Assembly: GCA_050950645.1 (NCBI GenBank)
Contig: JBMNHZ010000017.1
Span: 124,001 to 188,000 of the forward strand
Length of the DNA stretch: 64,000 nt
Direction: 5' to 3'
Source: BRH-c25 sp012519325
GTDB taxonomy: Bacteria > Bacillota > Clostridia > Lutisporales > Lutisporaceae
The notes beneath the pieces are model-generated. The model ran no database searches. It had not been told where the DNA came from and was given only the letters and a program-made list of their open reading frames with translations. Positions 8,743 to 17,108 of this stretch are shown here, piece after piece (within the stretch, counting starts at the first letter, position 1; every line of letters starts with the position of its first letter). The position numbers were made by a program, and so were the translations under genes.

Positions 8743-9449
8743 TTAGATCATCAGTATTTTATATTTATCTTCATTCAAATCCTTAACGCTTTTAATAACT
8801 CTCGCAGGTGTTCCTGCCACAACCGTATCGGGCTCTACATTTTTTGTCACTACTGAACCTGCTGCAACGACCGATCCTTTTCCTACACGCACCCCTTCAA
8901 GAACAACAGCATTTGCCCTATTAGAACGTTGTCTTCAATTACCACAGGGTCGGCACTGGGAGGTTCAAGAACGCCTGCAATTACAGAACCGGCTCCTATG
9001 TGGCAGTTGCTGCCTATTGCAGCCCCTGCCCCAATCACTGTATTCATGTCTATCATTGTGTTTTCGCCTATTTCTGCTCCAATATTAATGACAGCACCCA
9101 TCATAATTACTGCGTTCTTATGTATGAGAACCTTATCCCTAATAATTGCACCCGGTTCAATTCTGGCATCGACATATCTGATATCCAGGAGCGGAATCGC
9201 TGAATTTCTTCTATCATATTCCAGTTCAAAGCTGTTTATTACGCTTTTATTATCGGATAGGAATTTTTCCATATCTGCTTGATCACCGAACAAAACCCAG
9301 AAGTCCTCAATACCGTACAATCTTATGCCGTTATTAGGAATTCCTTCTAAATGACCTTTTACATACGCCTTTACGGGTGTCACTTTTTTGAATTCTTTTA
9401 TGTATCTTGCTATTGCATAGGGATCGTTGGTGTCAAGCTTTTGATTCAT
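8743..9449 (-). CDS. dapH: tetrahydrodipicolinate N-acetyltransferase (one frameshift)
   Basis: Acetyl-CoA dependent N-acetylation of tetrahydrodipicolinate in the acetylase branch of lysine synthesis. The N-terminal alpha/beta part (ARYIKEFKKVTPVKAYVKG) is followed by hexapeptide repeats of a left-handed beta-helix (IEPGAIIRDKVLIHKNAVIMMGAVI is only part of it). The frame breaks at CCC 8916-8918 (one base short); with GGGG restored it reads NVLIGANAVVLEGVRVGKGS and ends at 8743. Corrected length about 235 residues matches B. subtilis DapH. Its start overlaps the end of dapB by four bases (ATGA), showing translational coupling. Confidence 0.88.
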
Positions 9450-10213
9450 TGAATCAGCTCCTCAAGCATTGTTTTCATGGTGTAATACCCATTCGGTTTT
9501 GATACTGTATAACGTGCCGCCCTGATTGCACCGCGTCCGAACATATCGCGGGAAAGAGCGGAATGTTTAATTTCAATTACTTCGTCTTTACCTGCAAAAA
9601 ATACGGTATGTTCACCTGGAATGGTACCGCCTCTAATTGACGATATACCGATTTCATTGGACTTTCTCTTTTCTTTTATCTTAGACCTGTCATAAACATA
9701 CTCAATGGAGTTACCCATCTGGTTTTTCAATTCCCTTGCTATCATCATGGCAGTGCCGCTGGGAGCATCCTTTTTCTCATTATGATGCTTTTCGAGTATT
9801 TCTATGTCGAATTCGTCCCCTAAAGTAGCGGCTGCTTTTAAAGCCAGATCTATCAATAACCTTATGCCACAGCTCATGTTTGCGGATACAAATACAGGTA
9901 TGGATTTCGATGCCTGATCAAGCAAATCCTGATCTCTTTCTGAAAGTCCTGTGGTTCCGACTACAAGGGCTGTATGATGACTAGTGCAGTAATTTATTAA
10001 TTCGGGTATCATTACAGGGTTTGAAAAATCCAGCACAACATCAGCTTCTGCTTCAACTTCATTGAAGCTCTTATAAACAGGATAACTATTCGGCAACCTT
10101 GAAGGATTCCTTGTCACGCCGGCTACAATACTGAGGTCGTGGCATCCTTGGGCAAGTCTTGTAATTACCTGGCCCATTTTGCCATTGCAGCCATTTATCA
10201 GCAATTTGATCAA
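9446..10213 (-). CDS. dapB: 4-hydroxy-tetrahydrodipicolinate reductase
   Basis: 255 residues, normal length, intact. The NAD(P)-binding loop GCNGKMGQV is at residues 8-16; the catalytic block EKHHNEKKDAPSGTA near residues 140-154 carries the conserved His pair and Lys. VVGTTGLS and the C-terminal GRGAIRAARY region also fit. It reduces the DapA product in the cytoplasm. It starts four bases downstream of dapA's stop and overlaps dapH, so the order dapA-dapB-dapH is tightly coupled. Confidence 0.95.
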   Translation of the reverse strand: MIKLLINGCNGKMGQVITRLAQGCHDLSIVAGVTRNPSRLPNSYPVYKSFNEVEAEADVVLDFSNPVMIPELINYCTSHHTALVVGTTGLSERDQDLLDQASKSIPVFVSANMSCGIRLLIDLALKAAATLGDEFDIEILEKHHNEKKDAPSGTAMMIARELKNQMGNSIEYVYDRSKIKEKRKSNEIGISSIRGGTIPGEHTVFFAGKDEVIEIKHSALSRDMFGRGAIRAARYTVSKPNGYYTMKTMLEELIQ

Positions 10214-10217
10214 GTCT

Positions 10218-11105
10218 TTAATCCCTTAATTCAAATCCGAAGTCTATCAGCTCTTTTTTAAGCCTGCTCAGATTGCCTTCTGCCATATTCACAAGGGGAA
10301 GCCTCAGTTTGCCGACATTCATACCTAAAAGATTCATTGCAGTTTTAACAGGAATCGGATTTACTTCACAGAAAAGAGCATCATTAAGTTTTTTTATACC
10401 AAGCTGCAGCTTCATTGCGGTTTTCACGTCTCCCTGCAGGAAGCTGCAAACCATATCATGCATTGTTTTTGGCGCTATATTAGCCACTACTGAAATAACG
10501 CCGATACCACCAACCGAAAGAAGGGGAACCACCTGGTCGTCGTTTCCGGAGTACATGTAGAAATTATCATCACAGAACATTCCGATTTCGACAACCTGGC
10601 TTATGTTACCGCTTGCTTCCTTTACGCCGCCGATGTTCTTGTGGCTGGAAAGTGTCTTTAAAGTATCGGCATTAATGTTAATGCCTGTTCTGCTGGGCAC
10701 ATTGTAAACTATTACAGGGATATTTATGGAGTCTGCTATTGCAGTGTAGTGTGCAATAAGTCCCTCTTGTGTGGTTTTGTTGTAATAAGGTGTAACACAA
10801 AGAACTCCGTCGCAGCCCACTGACTCAGCATATTTTGAAAGCATTATTGAGTGATGGGTGTCGTTGCTTCCGGTGCCTGCAATAACCGGAATTTTTCCGG
10901 CAATTCTATCCACTGTAAATTTATATGCGGATTTTTTCTCATCATCAGACATTGTTGGTGCCTCACCGGTGGTGCCGCATATAATAATGGCATCAGTGCC
11001 ATTGGCAACCTGCCAGTCAAGTAATTCTCCAAGTTTTTCAAAATCAACTCCATTGTTGTTGAAGGGGGTAACAATTGCGACCCCGGAACCTTTAAATATT
11101 GCCAT
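10218..11105 (-). CDS. dapA: 4-hydroxy-tetrahydrodipicolinate synthase
   Basis: 295-residue TIM-barrel enzyme that condenses pyruvate with aspartate semialdehyde. GTTGEAPTMS is the substrate-binding loop, YYNKTTQEG and YNVPSRTG hold the catalytic tyrosine region, and GGVKEASGN contains the Schiff-base lysine near residue 161. Length and motifs are complete. GGAGG lies just upstream of the ATG at 11105. It is second in the lysine operon, 32 bases after asd. Confidence 0.96.
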   Translation of the reverse strand: MAIFKGSGVAIVTPFNNNGVDFEKLGELLDWQVANGTDAIIICGTTGEAPTMSDDEKKSAYKFTVDRIAGKIPVIAGTGSNDTHHSIMLSKYAESVGCDGVLCVTPYYNKTTQEGLIAHYTAIADSINIPVIVYNVPSRTGININADTLKTLSSHKNIGGVKEASGNISQVVEIGMFCDDNFYMYSGNDDQVVPLLSVGGIGVISVVANIAPKTMHDMVCSFLQGDVKTAMKLQLGIKKLNDALFCEVNPIPVKTAMNLLGMNVGKLRLPLVNMAEGNLSRLKKELIDFGFELRD

Positions 11106-11137
11106 ATTAAATCCTCCTTATATTATTTAAAATATTA

Positions 11138-12130
11138 CTATTTATAGCTGTTTAAAAGTTCAGCGATTTGTACTGCGTTTGTGGCTGCACCTTTTCTGAT
11201 ATTGTCCGCAACCACCCATAGATTTATTCCATAATTTACAGAATAGTCTCTTCTTATTCTTCCGATAAAAACTTCATCTCTTCCTGCTGCATTAGTTACA
11301 AGGGGATAGATGGAATTTGCCGGGTCATCCTGCAGAACTATTCCCGGGCTGCTGGCTAAGAGTCCCTTTAGCTCATCCATATCAAAGTCCTTTTCGAATT
11401 CCACATTTATTGCTTCCGAATGACCGTAGTAAACGGGTACACGGACGGTTGTAGCTGTTATTCTCATACTTTGGTCATTAAGAATCTTCTTGGTTTCATC
11501 CACCATTTTCATTTCTTCCTTTGTATAACCGTTATCCAGGAATACATCTATGTGGGGGAGGCAATTGTATGCAATTGGATGGGGATATGTTTTTGGCGCA
11601 TTTCCTTTGATACCTTCCTCCAGATCGGCAACTCCTTTTACACCGGTGCCTGAAACTGCCTGGTATGTTGAAAATACAATTCTTTTTATTCTATATTTGT
11701 CGTGGAGTGGCTTTAAAGCTACCACCGCTTGTATTGTCGAACAATTGGGGTTCGAAATTATACCCTTATGTTTTTTTATAGCCTCAGGGTTCACCTCCGG
11801 CACTATAAGAGGAATATCCGGGTCCATCCTGAAAGCACTGCTGTTATCAATCACGACAACTCCTTTTGAAGCTGCAATGGGAGAATATTTTTTGCTGGTT
11901 TCTCCTCCTGCAGAAAACAGTGCAATGTCTATATGCCTGTCGAAGGATTTTTCGTTAAGCTCTTCAACAACATACTCCTTTTCCTTGAATGTAATCTTGC
12001 TGCCTGCGGATCTTGCGCTGGCAAATGCATAAAAGTTTGCTATGGGGAACTGTCTCTCTTCAAGTATTTTGAGAATCATTCTTCCTACCATACCTGTTGC
12101 GCCAACTACTGCTACATCGTAACTGTTCAT
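11138..12130 (-). CDS. asd: aspartate-semialdehyde dehydrogenase
   Basis: 330 residues. Reduces aspartyl phosphate to the semialdehyde with NADPH. The N-terminal GATGMVG (residues 10-16) is the nucleotide loop; SNPNCSTIQ near residue 129 holds the catalytic cysteine, and PVYYGHSEAINVEF holds the conserved His/Glu region. It is the first gene of the operon. GGAGGT (minus strand, 12135-12140) gives the ribosome site, and the riboswitch-terminator unit lies directly upstream. Confidence 0.96.
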   Translation of the reverse strand: MNSYDVAVVGATGMVGRMILKILEERQFPIANFYAFASARSAGSKITFKEKEYVVEELNEKSFDRHIDIALFSAGGETSKKYSPIAASKGVVVIDNSSAFRMDPDIPLIVPEVNPEAIKKHKGIISNPNCSTIQAVVALKPLHDKYRIKRIVFSTYQAVSGTGVKGVADLEEGIKGNAPKTYPHPIAYNCLPHIDVFLDNGYTKEEMKMVDETKKILNDQSMRITATTVRVPVYYGHSEAINVEFEKDFDMDELKGLLASSPGIVLQDDPANSIYPLVTNAAGRDEVFIGRIRRDYSVNYGINLWVVADNIRKGAATNAVQIAELLNSYK

Positions 12131-12149
12131 TAACTACCTCCTATAATAT

Positions 12150-12189
12150 TAATAAAAAATAAGTGCCAGCCCGATTTAAAAGCTGACAC
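12150..12189 (-). terminator. riboswitch-controlled intrinsic terminator
   Basis: On the minus strand GTGTCAGC (12182-12189) pairs with GCTGGCAC (12163-12170, one G-U) and is followed by TTATTTTTTATT. It sits between the lysine riboswitch and asd, the expected place for a lysine-induced transcription terminator. Confidence 0.85.
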
Positions 12190-12235
12190 GAAAAATATAT
12201 CTATTCAGAAAAATAGCTGAATAAACACACTTATT

Positions 12236-12420
12236 CATGTATAGCTCTCCACCGGAGGTTGTGCATAGACTCACCGGTGACAGTCCGTACGCTGTTTGCG
12301 GACGGACCAGGCCGGGAAACAGTGGCATATTTCCGCCTTCGGCGCTTTTACCTTTCCGGGGATTCGGGAAGCCACATCCATAAGAATACCCGTACTATTT
12401 AAAAGCGCGCCTCTATCCTA
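12236..12420 (-). promoter_or_regulatory. lysine riboswitch (L-box)
   Basis: Read on the minus strand: GGATAGAGGCGCGC (12405-12419), then GGTAAAAGCGCCGAAGGC, GTCACCGGTGAG and GGTGGAGAGCT near 12241-12252. These are the conserved L-box blocks in the correct order over about 180 nt. Lysine binding should favour the downstream terminator and shut off asd-dapA-dapB-dapH-lysC. Confidence 0.93.
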
Positions 12421-12447
12421 GAATAGAAACTTTATTAAATTAGCATT

Positions 12448-12476
12448 ATACTATCACAGGGAATATGATGTGTCAA
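12448..12476 (-). promoter_or_regulatory. sigma-A promoter of the lysine operon
   Basis: Minus-strand TTGACA (12471-12476), 17-bp spacer, TAGTAT (12448-12453). It lies about 30 bp upstream of the riboswitch start. Confidence 0.75.
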
Positions 12477-12550
12477 CAGTAAATGTTTGACTTATGCAAT
12501 ATTTTTTATATTGATTATACATTAATACTTTCATATTAAAGGCCGCAGAA

Positions 12551-13365
12551 CTTAGCGTAAAGTTACCGTAGGGATTGTATGGGAATAAAAGTAAAACAAT
12601 AGAAAAGAAGACTTCACCCTGTTATGATATAAGTTGACAATCAAATAAACAAAAAAGGATGGGAGTCTTCTATGTATAATAGTTTACAACAATAGTTTAC
12701 AACATTTTAATGAATTTGGCACAAGGAAAATTGAAGAAACAATAAAAAATTTCATAAATGAGAAAAAGGATTTGGCTGATTTGGTTTTAGGTCTACAAGA
12801 AAGCCTATTCGAACTAGGGAGAAATATACTCACTGAAGTATTAGAAGATATGGATGAGATTGTAGGTATAAATCCTCATGACAGAGTAAGTGCAGATGTG
12901 GTCATCAATGCTGTGGATGAAGCTATAGACAGCTCTGGGGACGGAGCACCCTGGATACGCCAAGGAACTCAATGGATACCAAGAGGTAATACGCACGCAG
13001 GTTTATTGCTGCCACCCATATCATTCATGGGAAGAGGGACAAATGAACAGGTAAATGGTCATATACGACGATTTATACCCAAGGGAACTGCAATAGCAAA
13101 ATATAGCACAGAAGAGATAGGAAAAGTACAAGAATGGTTAAATAACTATCCACGTAAAGTATTGCAAGGGAAAAGCGCTAATATGGTATTTGAAAAAGAA
13201 ATAAGGAAATGTGCATAATAGTAGTAGAAATTTTCCCCATAAAATACTAATATAAAAAGATTTAAATCAGTGAACAAAAAGATATTTTAACAGAGGTAAA
13301 AACGTTTCATTTTAATTTGCAGTTTGCGGACGCTTTCCCGCAGAATAAAAATTTGAAATGTCGAG
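12551..13365 (+). mobile_element. composite remnant: ISLre2-type (type A) left part joined to an IS30 tail
   Basis: The left end begins CTTAGCGTAAAGTTACCGTA at 12551, the same terminus as the type A element at 22002. The matching right end (GTAAATTGACGCTATC) is absent. After the type A 5' part, transposase pieces jump through an internal deletion to GDGAPWIRQGTQWIP and then to IS30-like sequence. A second, complete ISLre2-type element begins at 13366. The stretch 13219-13365 holds no gene; it may include the old IS30 right end. Confidence 0.75.
12673..13218 (+). pseudogene. chimeric transposase remnant (ISLre2-type plus IS30-type)
   Basis: ATG 12673 opens the type A transposase (MYNSLQ) but a 13-bp tandem duplication of AATAGTTTACAAC causes an early stop. 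The frame continues as KDLADLVLGLQESLFELGRN, then an internal deletion joins EDMDE directly to IVGINPHDRVSADVVIN and later to GDGAPWIRQG. From about 12985 the protein is IS30-like: GTNEQVNGHIRRFIPKG and LNNYPRKVLQGKSANMVF are the usual IS30 C-terminus. One A is missing at 13032-13033; restoring it gives HPYHSWERGTNE, the normal IS30 catalytic region. Not functional. Confidence 0.75.
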
Positions 13366-13493
13366 CTTAGAGTATAATTTTCATTGGCAAAATAATTGGC
13401 AAAAATAAAAGGAAGAGGCAAAAACCCCTTCCCATCATACAAATCAAACTGTAAAATGTAATTGCTAAGAAAACATAGACAGGAGTGATTTGT

Positions 13494-14960
13494 ATGATTG
13501 ATATAATTGTAAATGAAAAGGATTTATCATTCAATAGGTTAGAAAAGGAAATTTATGCTTATGGATGCCAGATAGCTCGCGAAATTCTTAAAAGTGTTTT
13601 AGAAGCAATGGATAAGAGGCTTGCAGAAGAAAGAGATAAATCAAAATATAGACATAGAGGAGGGAGGGACACATCAATAAAAACCCTTATGGGAGAAGTC
13701 GAATTTTCCCGTGTAATTTATGAAAGTAAAGATGATGAAGGCAGAAAATCATTTATATATTTGTTGGATGAACTTTTGGGATTCGATACGATAGGGCTGA
13801 TATCGACAAACCTGGCGGAAAAGATAGTAGAAAACGCCAGCATAACATCTTACCGTAATGCTGCAGATAATATAACTGAGCTAACGGGACAAAGTATCAG
13901 CCATGGCGGTGTATGGAATGTGGTTCAAGCTTTAGGGCAAAAGGTAAAAGAAAGTGAAACCGAACTGGCTAAAGCAGCAGAGAAGAATCAATTGTGTGGG
14001 GAAAAGGAAGTTCCGGTTCTTTTTGAAGAGGCAGACGGGGTATATATAAATATACAAGGGAAGGACCGCCCGAAGTCAGGCAAGAAGCTTGAAATGAAAG
14101 TAGCCGTAGCATATGAAGGCTGGAAAGAAGTCAGCAAGAATAGATACGAACTGGTAAATAAAGTAGCCTGTGCAGGCTTTGAAGATATATCTGGGGGGGG
14201 GGGGGAGTTTTACAGAATAAAAGAAGCAATGATAGCAATGGAATACAATGTCGATGAGATACAAATGAGGATACTTAATGGTGACGGAGCTGACTGGATA
14301 AAGCATGGTATAGATGATACAGTACATTATCAGCTTGATCCTTTCCATAAAAATAAGGCAATACTGAAAAGTGTAAGGGATGCGGAACAAAGAAAAGCCA
14401 TACTAAAACTTTTGAATAACAACGAAATTAATGAGACTTTAACATATATTGCGGGATTAGTAAATAATGCAGAAGACGAAAAAGAGCAAAAGAAGCTTAA
14501 GGGATTATACTCATATTTTAAAGAAAACCGAGACGGCTTAATACCTTACCAGGAAAGAGGGTTAGATATTCCAAAGCCCCCTTTAGGGATAGAGTACCGC
14601 AATCTCGGGACTATGGAACATCACATATGTGACATAATATCCCAGAGGATGAAACATCGTAAAGCAAGCTGGAGTATCGAAGGAGCTAATAATTTAGGTA
14701 AGTTATTAGCTGCCAAGGCGAGTAAACGATTAAATGAGGTTGTTGAAAGGTTTTCAAAGATTGTATTACCGGAAGAAAAAACTGCGGAGATAATTCAGAT
14801 ACTAAGTGCATCGAAAGCTCCTAAAAAAGACGGGAAAGGTAAAGACGGGAATATACACAAGGGGCAAAGACCATTTACGAATTATCCAGTTACCAATGGG
14901 AGGAAAGCAATACGCAGCATGTTTGACATGAGAAATTTCACCGATTTAGTCTATAGGTAA
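13494..14960 (+). CDS. ISLre2 family transposase (UPF0236), intact
   Basis: 488 residues from ATG 13494, behind AGGAG at about 13481. The UPF0236/ISLre2 signature is spread through it: RHRGGRDTSIKTLMGEVEFSR near residues 58-80, SISHGGVWNVVQALGQKV, LFEEADGVYINIQG (an acidic residue of the catalytic region), NGDGADWIKHG with the second acid, YQLDPFHKNKAI, and GTMEHHICDIISQRMKHRKASWS near the C-terminus. A run of 13 Gs at 14193-14205 adds four residues (GGGG) compared with the copy at 26.4 kb but keeps the frame. DDE-type transposition is inferred from the family. Confidence 0.85.
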   Translation: MIDIIVNEKDLSFNRLEKEIYAYGCQIAREILKSVLEAMDKRLAEERDKSKYRHRGGRDTSIKTLMGEVEFSRVIYESKDDEGRKSFIYLLDELLGFDTIGLISTNLAEKIVENASITSYRNAADNITELTGQSISHGGVWNVVQALGQKVKESETELAKAAEKNQLCGEKEVPVLFEEADGVYINIQGKDRPKSGKKLEMKVAVAYEGWKEVSKNRYELVNKVACAGFEDISGGGGEFYRIKEAMIAMEYNVDEIQMRILNGDGADWIKHGIDDTVHYQLDPFHKNKAILKSVRDAEQRKAILKLLNNNEINETLTYIAGLVNNAEDEKEQKKLKGLYSYFKENRDGLIPYQERGLDIPKPPLGIEYRNLGTMEHHICDIISQRMKHRKASWSIEGANNLGKLLAAKASKRLNEVVERFSKIVLPEEKTAEIIQILSASKAPKKDGKGKDGNIHKGQRPFTNYPVTNGRKAIRSMFDMRNFTDLVYR

Positions 14961-14999
14961 TATAACTAAACATAGCGTTTATGCCGCGAAAGCCTATTT

Positions 15000-15106
15000 A
15001 CATGGGGTGGTACCCTCTGGTAAAATCTTGGCGGCGGAAAGACGCATAAAATATAGGCTAATTCCGCCTAAAAACAGGAGTCCAGAGGGTACAGGGGTCC
15101 CCATGT
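15000..15106 (+). repeat. long stem-loop in the right end of the type B element
   Basis: Three nested perfect stems: ACATGGGG (15000-15007) with CCCCATGT (15099-15106), GTACCCTCTGG (15010-15020) with CCAGAGGGTAC (15082-15092), and GGCGGAA (15033-15039) with TTCCGCC (15062-15068). It starts 40 bases after the transposase stop and is also present at 27272-27377 in the deleted copy, mostly kept by G-U pairs. There is no T-run. Role unknown. Confidence 0.7.
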
Positions 15107-15432
15107 CAATAGGAACGTGGAATAAATGCGATCAAATTTACAAATACATTTACAAAAAATTTGTATGAAGGAAAGTTGCCAACATTTACTTGACAGTAAC
15201 AATGTCGAGTCATATAATATAAAATAATATATATGAAGATTTCAATGGATTTTACAGCATATTCTGATACACAGGCTGCTTAAAAATTCATACAACTGCA
15301 CAGCAGTAGGTTCAATTTTGATGATGAAATATTGATTTAGGAAATATAAGTGCTTTATGTTTTGTTTAGAATATATAAGTATCTCCAATAATCTAATGGG
15401 TGCAGTACAGGTGAAGAAACGGAGGTGGGAAA

Positions 15433-16743
15433 TTGGGTAAGATAACAAGAGCGTTGATCTTAACTGTATTGTTAATGGCAGTGTCTGTAGAATCTGCATA
15501 TGCGGATAGCAGTGATACAGGCTGGAAAGGCTATGGACTGTACAACCTTAACAAATCGGATGTCAATGTTTCCCTTGAATCCGATTATATTGTAATAGAC
15601 GGTGAAAGTGTGAACGCAAAATATGAATATACTATAGTATCAAATGACAGCAAGGATATTGCAGTTAATTTCGGAATTCCCGATAATGGAATTATTAAGT
15701 TCAGTGTCCATGACGGGAGCAAATATCTGAGTTATAAGACAAGAAATGCTGCATATCTCAAAAATAATTATGGGGCTGTCAATCTTCAAACTCCGGATGT
15801 AAGATGGTATTTATTTACAATGGTGTTCAAACCCGGCCAAACCAGAACGATAAAAGTAAGCATTGAAGCTGAGATGGTGAAAGAGGAGAATGATACATAC
15901 GGCTTGGGCTTCTTCAAAGATAGAAATTACAATTATGCAATAAAAAGCGATAAGACCTGGTTCACATTGAAACTGAACAATTTCAAGCCTTATTACATAT
16001 TTGAACTTGAGAGTATAAGGGAAGAAAGTATATCTGATGAAGGCATCGTTAATCTTTCTTTCAGCGGAGACTATGGAAACGGTGCATTCATGAGGTACCA
16101 ACCTATTGATAAGATGGCTTTGGATAGTATTGGAAAAAGTAGATATAAAAAGCCTAAAGAAATAGTAAAAGCATTTAATAATAAAAGCTATGAGGAAGCC
16201 CTTACACTGTGCAATGAATATATAAGCGCGCCTTCGGACAACAATCTGAGTATTGAACAGGTAGAATACCTGAAGGCTGAATGTCTAAGGCTGTCAGGCA
16301 ATAATGAAGAGTATTTAAATGCATTGGAAAAGCTTGACATATCTCAGCTTTATCCCGGAAGGATACGTTACAAGATATTGCATGATAAGCTGAAGGCATA
16401 TGATGATATAGAAAACGACGAAGGCAAGAACATAATACTCAAGGAATTAATACCTGAAACTCAGAAAAGCTACCCTTATCTTTATTATTGGCTTGATAAG
16501 AACGGTTACAGGCTTGCAGAGGATAAAACGGACGTTTCGGATATAGCACCCCCACAGGATAACGATATGGCTTCCGTCAAAAATAAGGGCTTTGATATTC
16601 TGGGAGCGATTATAGGTTTTTTCAACTTTGTTGCTGAAAGCCGATGGACATATGTGTTATTAGGCTTTCTTGTCGGATTTGTTGTGGGAAGGCTTACAAA
16701 AAGGAAAAAGAAAAGAAAACCGGTTTACCTTTTCAGGGATTAG
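15433..16743 (+). CDS. secreted, C-terminally membrane-anchored protein of unknown function
   Basis: 436 residues from TTG 15433, chosen because GGAGGTGGG lies just upstream. Residues 1-24 are a signal peptide ending AYA-DS. The middle looks like an exported beta-rich domain (YEYTIVSNDSKDIAVNFGIPD), then residues 255-345 are helical and TPR-like (FNNKSYEEALTLCNEYI). A membrane helix at about 405-422 (YVLLGFLVGFVVG) is followed by a lysine/arginine-rich tail, giving an outside-facing protein anchored at its C-terminus. I do not recognise the family. It lies just ahead of a spore protein gene; a sporulation or envelope role is only a guess. Confidence 0.65.
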   Translation: MGKITRALILTVLLMAVSVESAYADSSDTGWKGYGLYNLNKSDVNVSLESDYIVIDGESVNAKYEYTIVSNDSKDIAVNFGIPDNGIIKFSVHDGSKYLSYKTRNAAYLKNNYGAVNLQTPDVRWYLFTMVFKPGQTRTIKVSIEAEMVKEENDTYGLGFFKDRNYNYAIKSDKTWFTLKLNNFKPYYIFELESIREESISDEGIVNLSFSGDYGNGAFMRYQPIDKMALDSIGKSRYKKPKEIVKAFNNKSYEEALTLCNEYISAPSDNNLSIEQVEYLKAECLRLSGNNEEYLNALEKLDISQLYPGRIRYKILHDKLKAYDDIENDEGKNIILKELIPETQKSYPYLYYWLDKNGYRLAEDKTDVSDIAPPQDNDMASVKNKGFDILGAIIGFFNFVAESRWTYVLLGFLVGFVVGRLTKRKKKRKPVYLFRD

Positions 16744-16747
16744 GTTT

Positions 16748-16776
16748 GAATAATGCAGAAAAAAATTCACATAATA
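16748..16776 (+). promoter_or_regulatory. sigma-G-like forespore promoter
   Basis: GAATA (16748-16752), 17-bp spacer, CATAATA (16770-16776). This fits the sigma-G pattern and lies about 40 bp ahead of the SASP gene, which is expected to be forespore-expressed. Confidence 0.55.
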
Positions 16777-16818
16777 TTGCTATCCGATGCTCTCACAAGA
16801 TTCTTAAGGAGTGATATT

Positions 16819-17025
16819 ATGAAAGCAAAAAAGACAAATAAAAGACAAATAGTTCTGACCCCCGAGGATGCCATAAAATATGAAATAGCTAATGAGCTGG
16901 GACTTGGAGAAAAGCTGGCTCAAGTAGGATGGGGAGGGTTGACGGCAGAAGAGACAGGAAGAATAGGCGGACTAATCACCAGAAAAAAGAGAAGTATGCC
17001 TGCTGAAAACATAGCAACACAATAA
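16819..17025 (+). CDS. small acid-soluble spore protein, alpha/beta type
   Basis: 68 residues from ATG 16819, behind AAGGAGTG; an upstream in-frame ATG at 16753 has no ribosome site and lies inside the promoter. The conserved SASP block EIANELGLGEKLAQVGWG is near residues 25-42 and TAEETGRIGGLI near 45-56. Alpha/beta SASPs coat spore DNA and protect it from UV and heat; the germination protease cleaves them. The N-terminus is more basic than in the major SASPs, so this may be a minor member (SspF-like). A hairpin terminator follows. Confidence 0.82.
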   Translation: MKAKKTNKRQIVLTPEDAIKYEIANELGLGEKLAQVGWGGLTAEETGRIGGLITRKKRSMPAENIATQ

Positions 17026-17049
17026 AAAATTGATTATTTGGATAAAATC

Positions 17050-17078
17050 ACAGCCGCAGGATGCGGCTGTTGTTCTTG
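17050..17078 (+). terminator. probable intrinsic terminator
   Basis: ACAGCCGCA (17050-17058) and TGCGGCTGT (17062-17070) form a 9-bp stem with a 3-nt loop, followed by TGTTCTTG. The T-run is short, but position after the SASP gene fits. Confidence 0.6.
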
Positions 17079-17108
17079 AATGTATTGAGTTTAAAGGAGG
17101 TGTGTCCA

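Larger units (their letters stand above)
13366..15200 (+). mobile_element. complete ISLre2-family-like insertion sequence (type B)
   Basis: 1835-bp element flanked by a perfect 9-bp target duplication, AATGTCGAG at 13357-13365 and 15201-15209. The ends CTTAGAGTATAA...CATTGGCAA and the reverse complement of the right end, GTTACTGTCAAGT...TTGGCAA, form an imperfect 25-bp terminal inverted repeat sharing TTGGCAA. It carries one intact transposase gene and a structured right end. A 9-bp duplication fits the ISLre2 family. Confidence 0.88.

Noticed and set aside
12772..13218. Reading the 148-codon frame as a new gene
   Set aside because: Every segment matches ISLre2-type or IS30-type transposase, so it is a fusion of debris.
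15200..15432. Possible regulatory RNA before the secreted-protein gene
   Set aside because: AT-rich sequence with no clear stems or known motif; only a generic upstream region can be supported.
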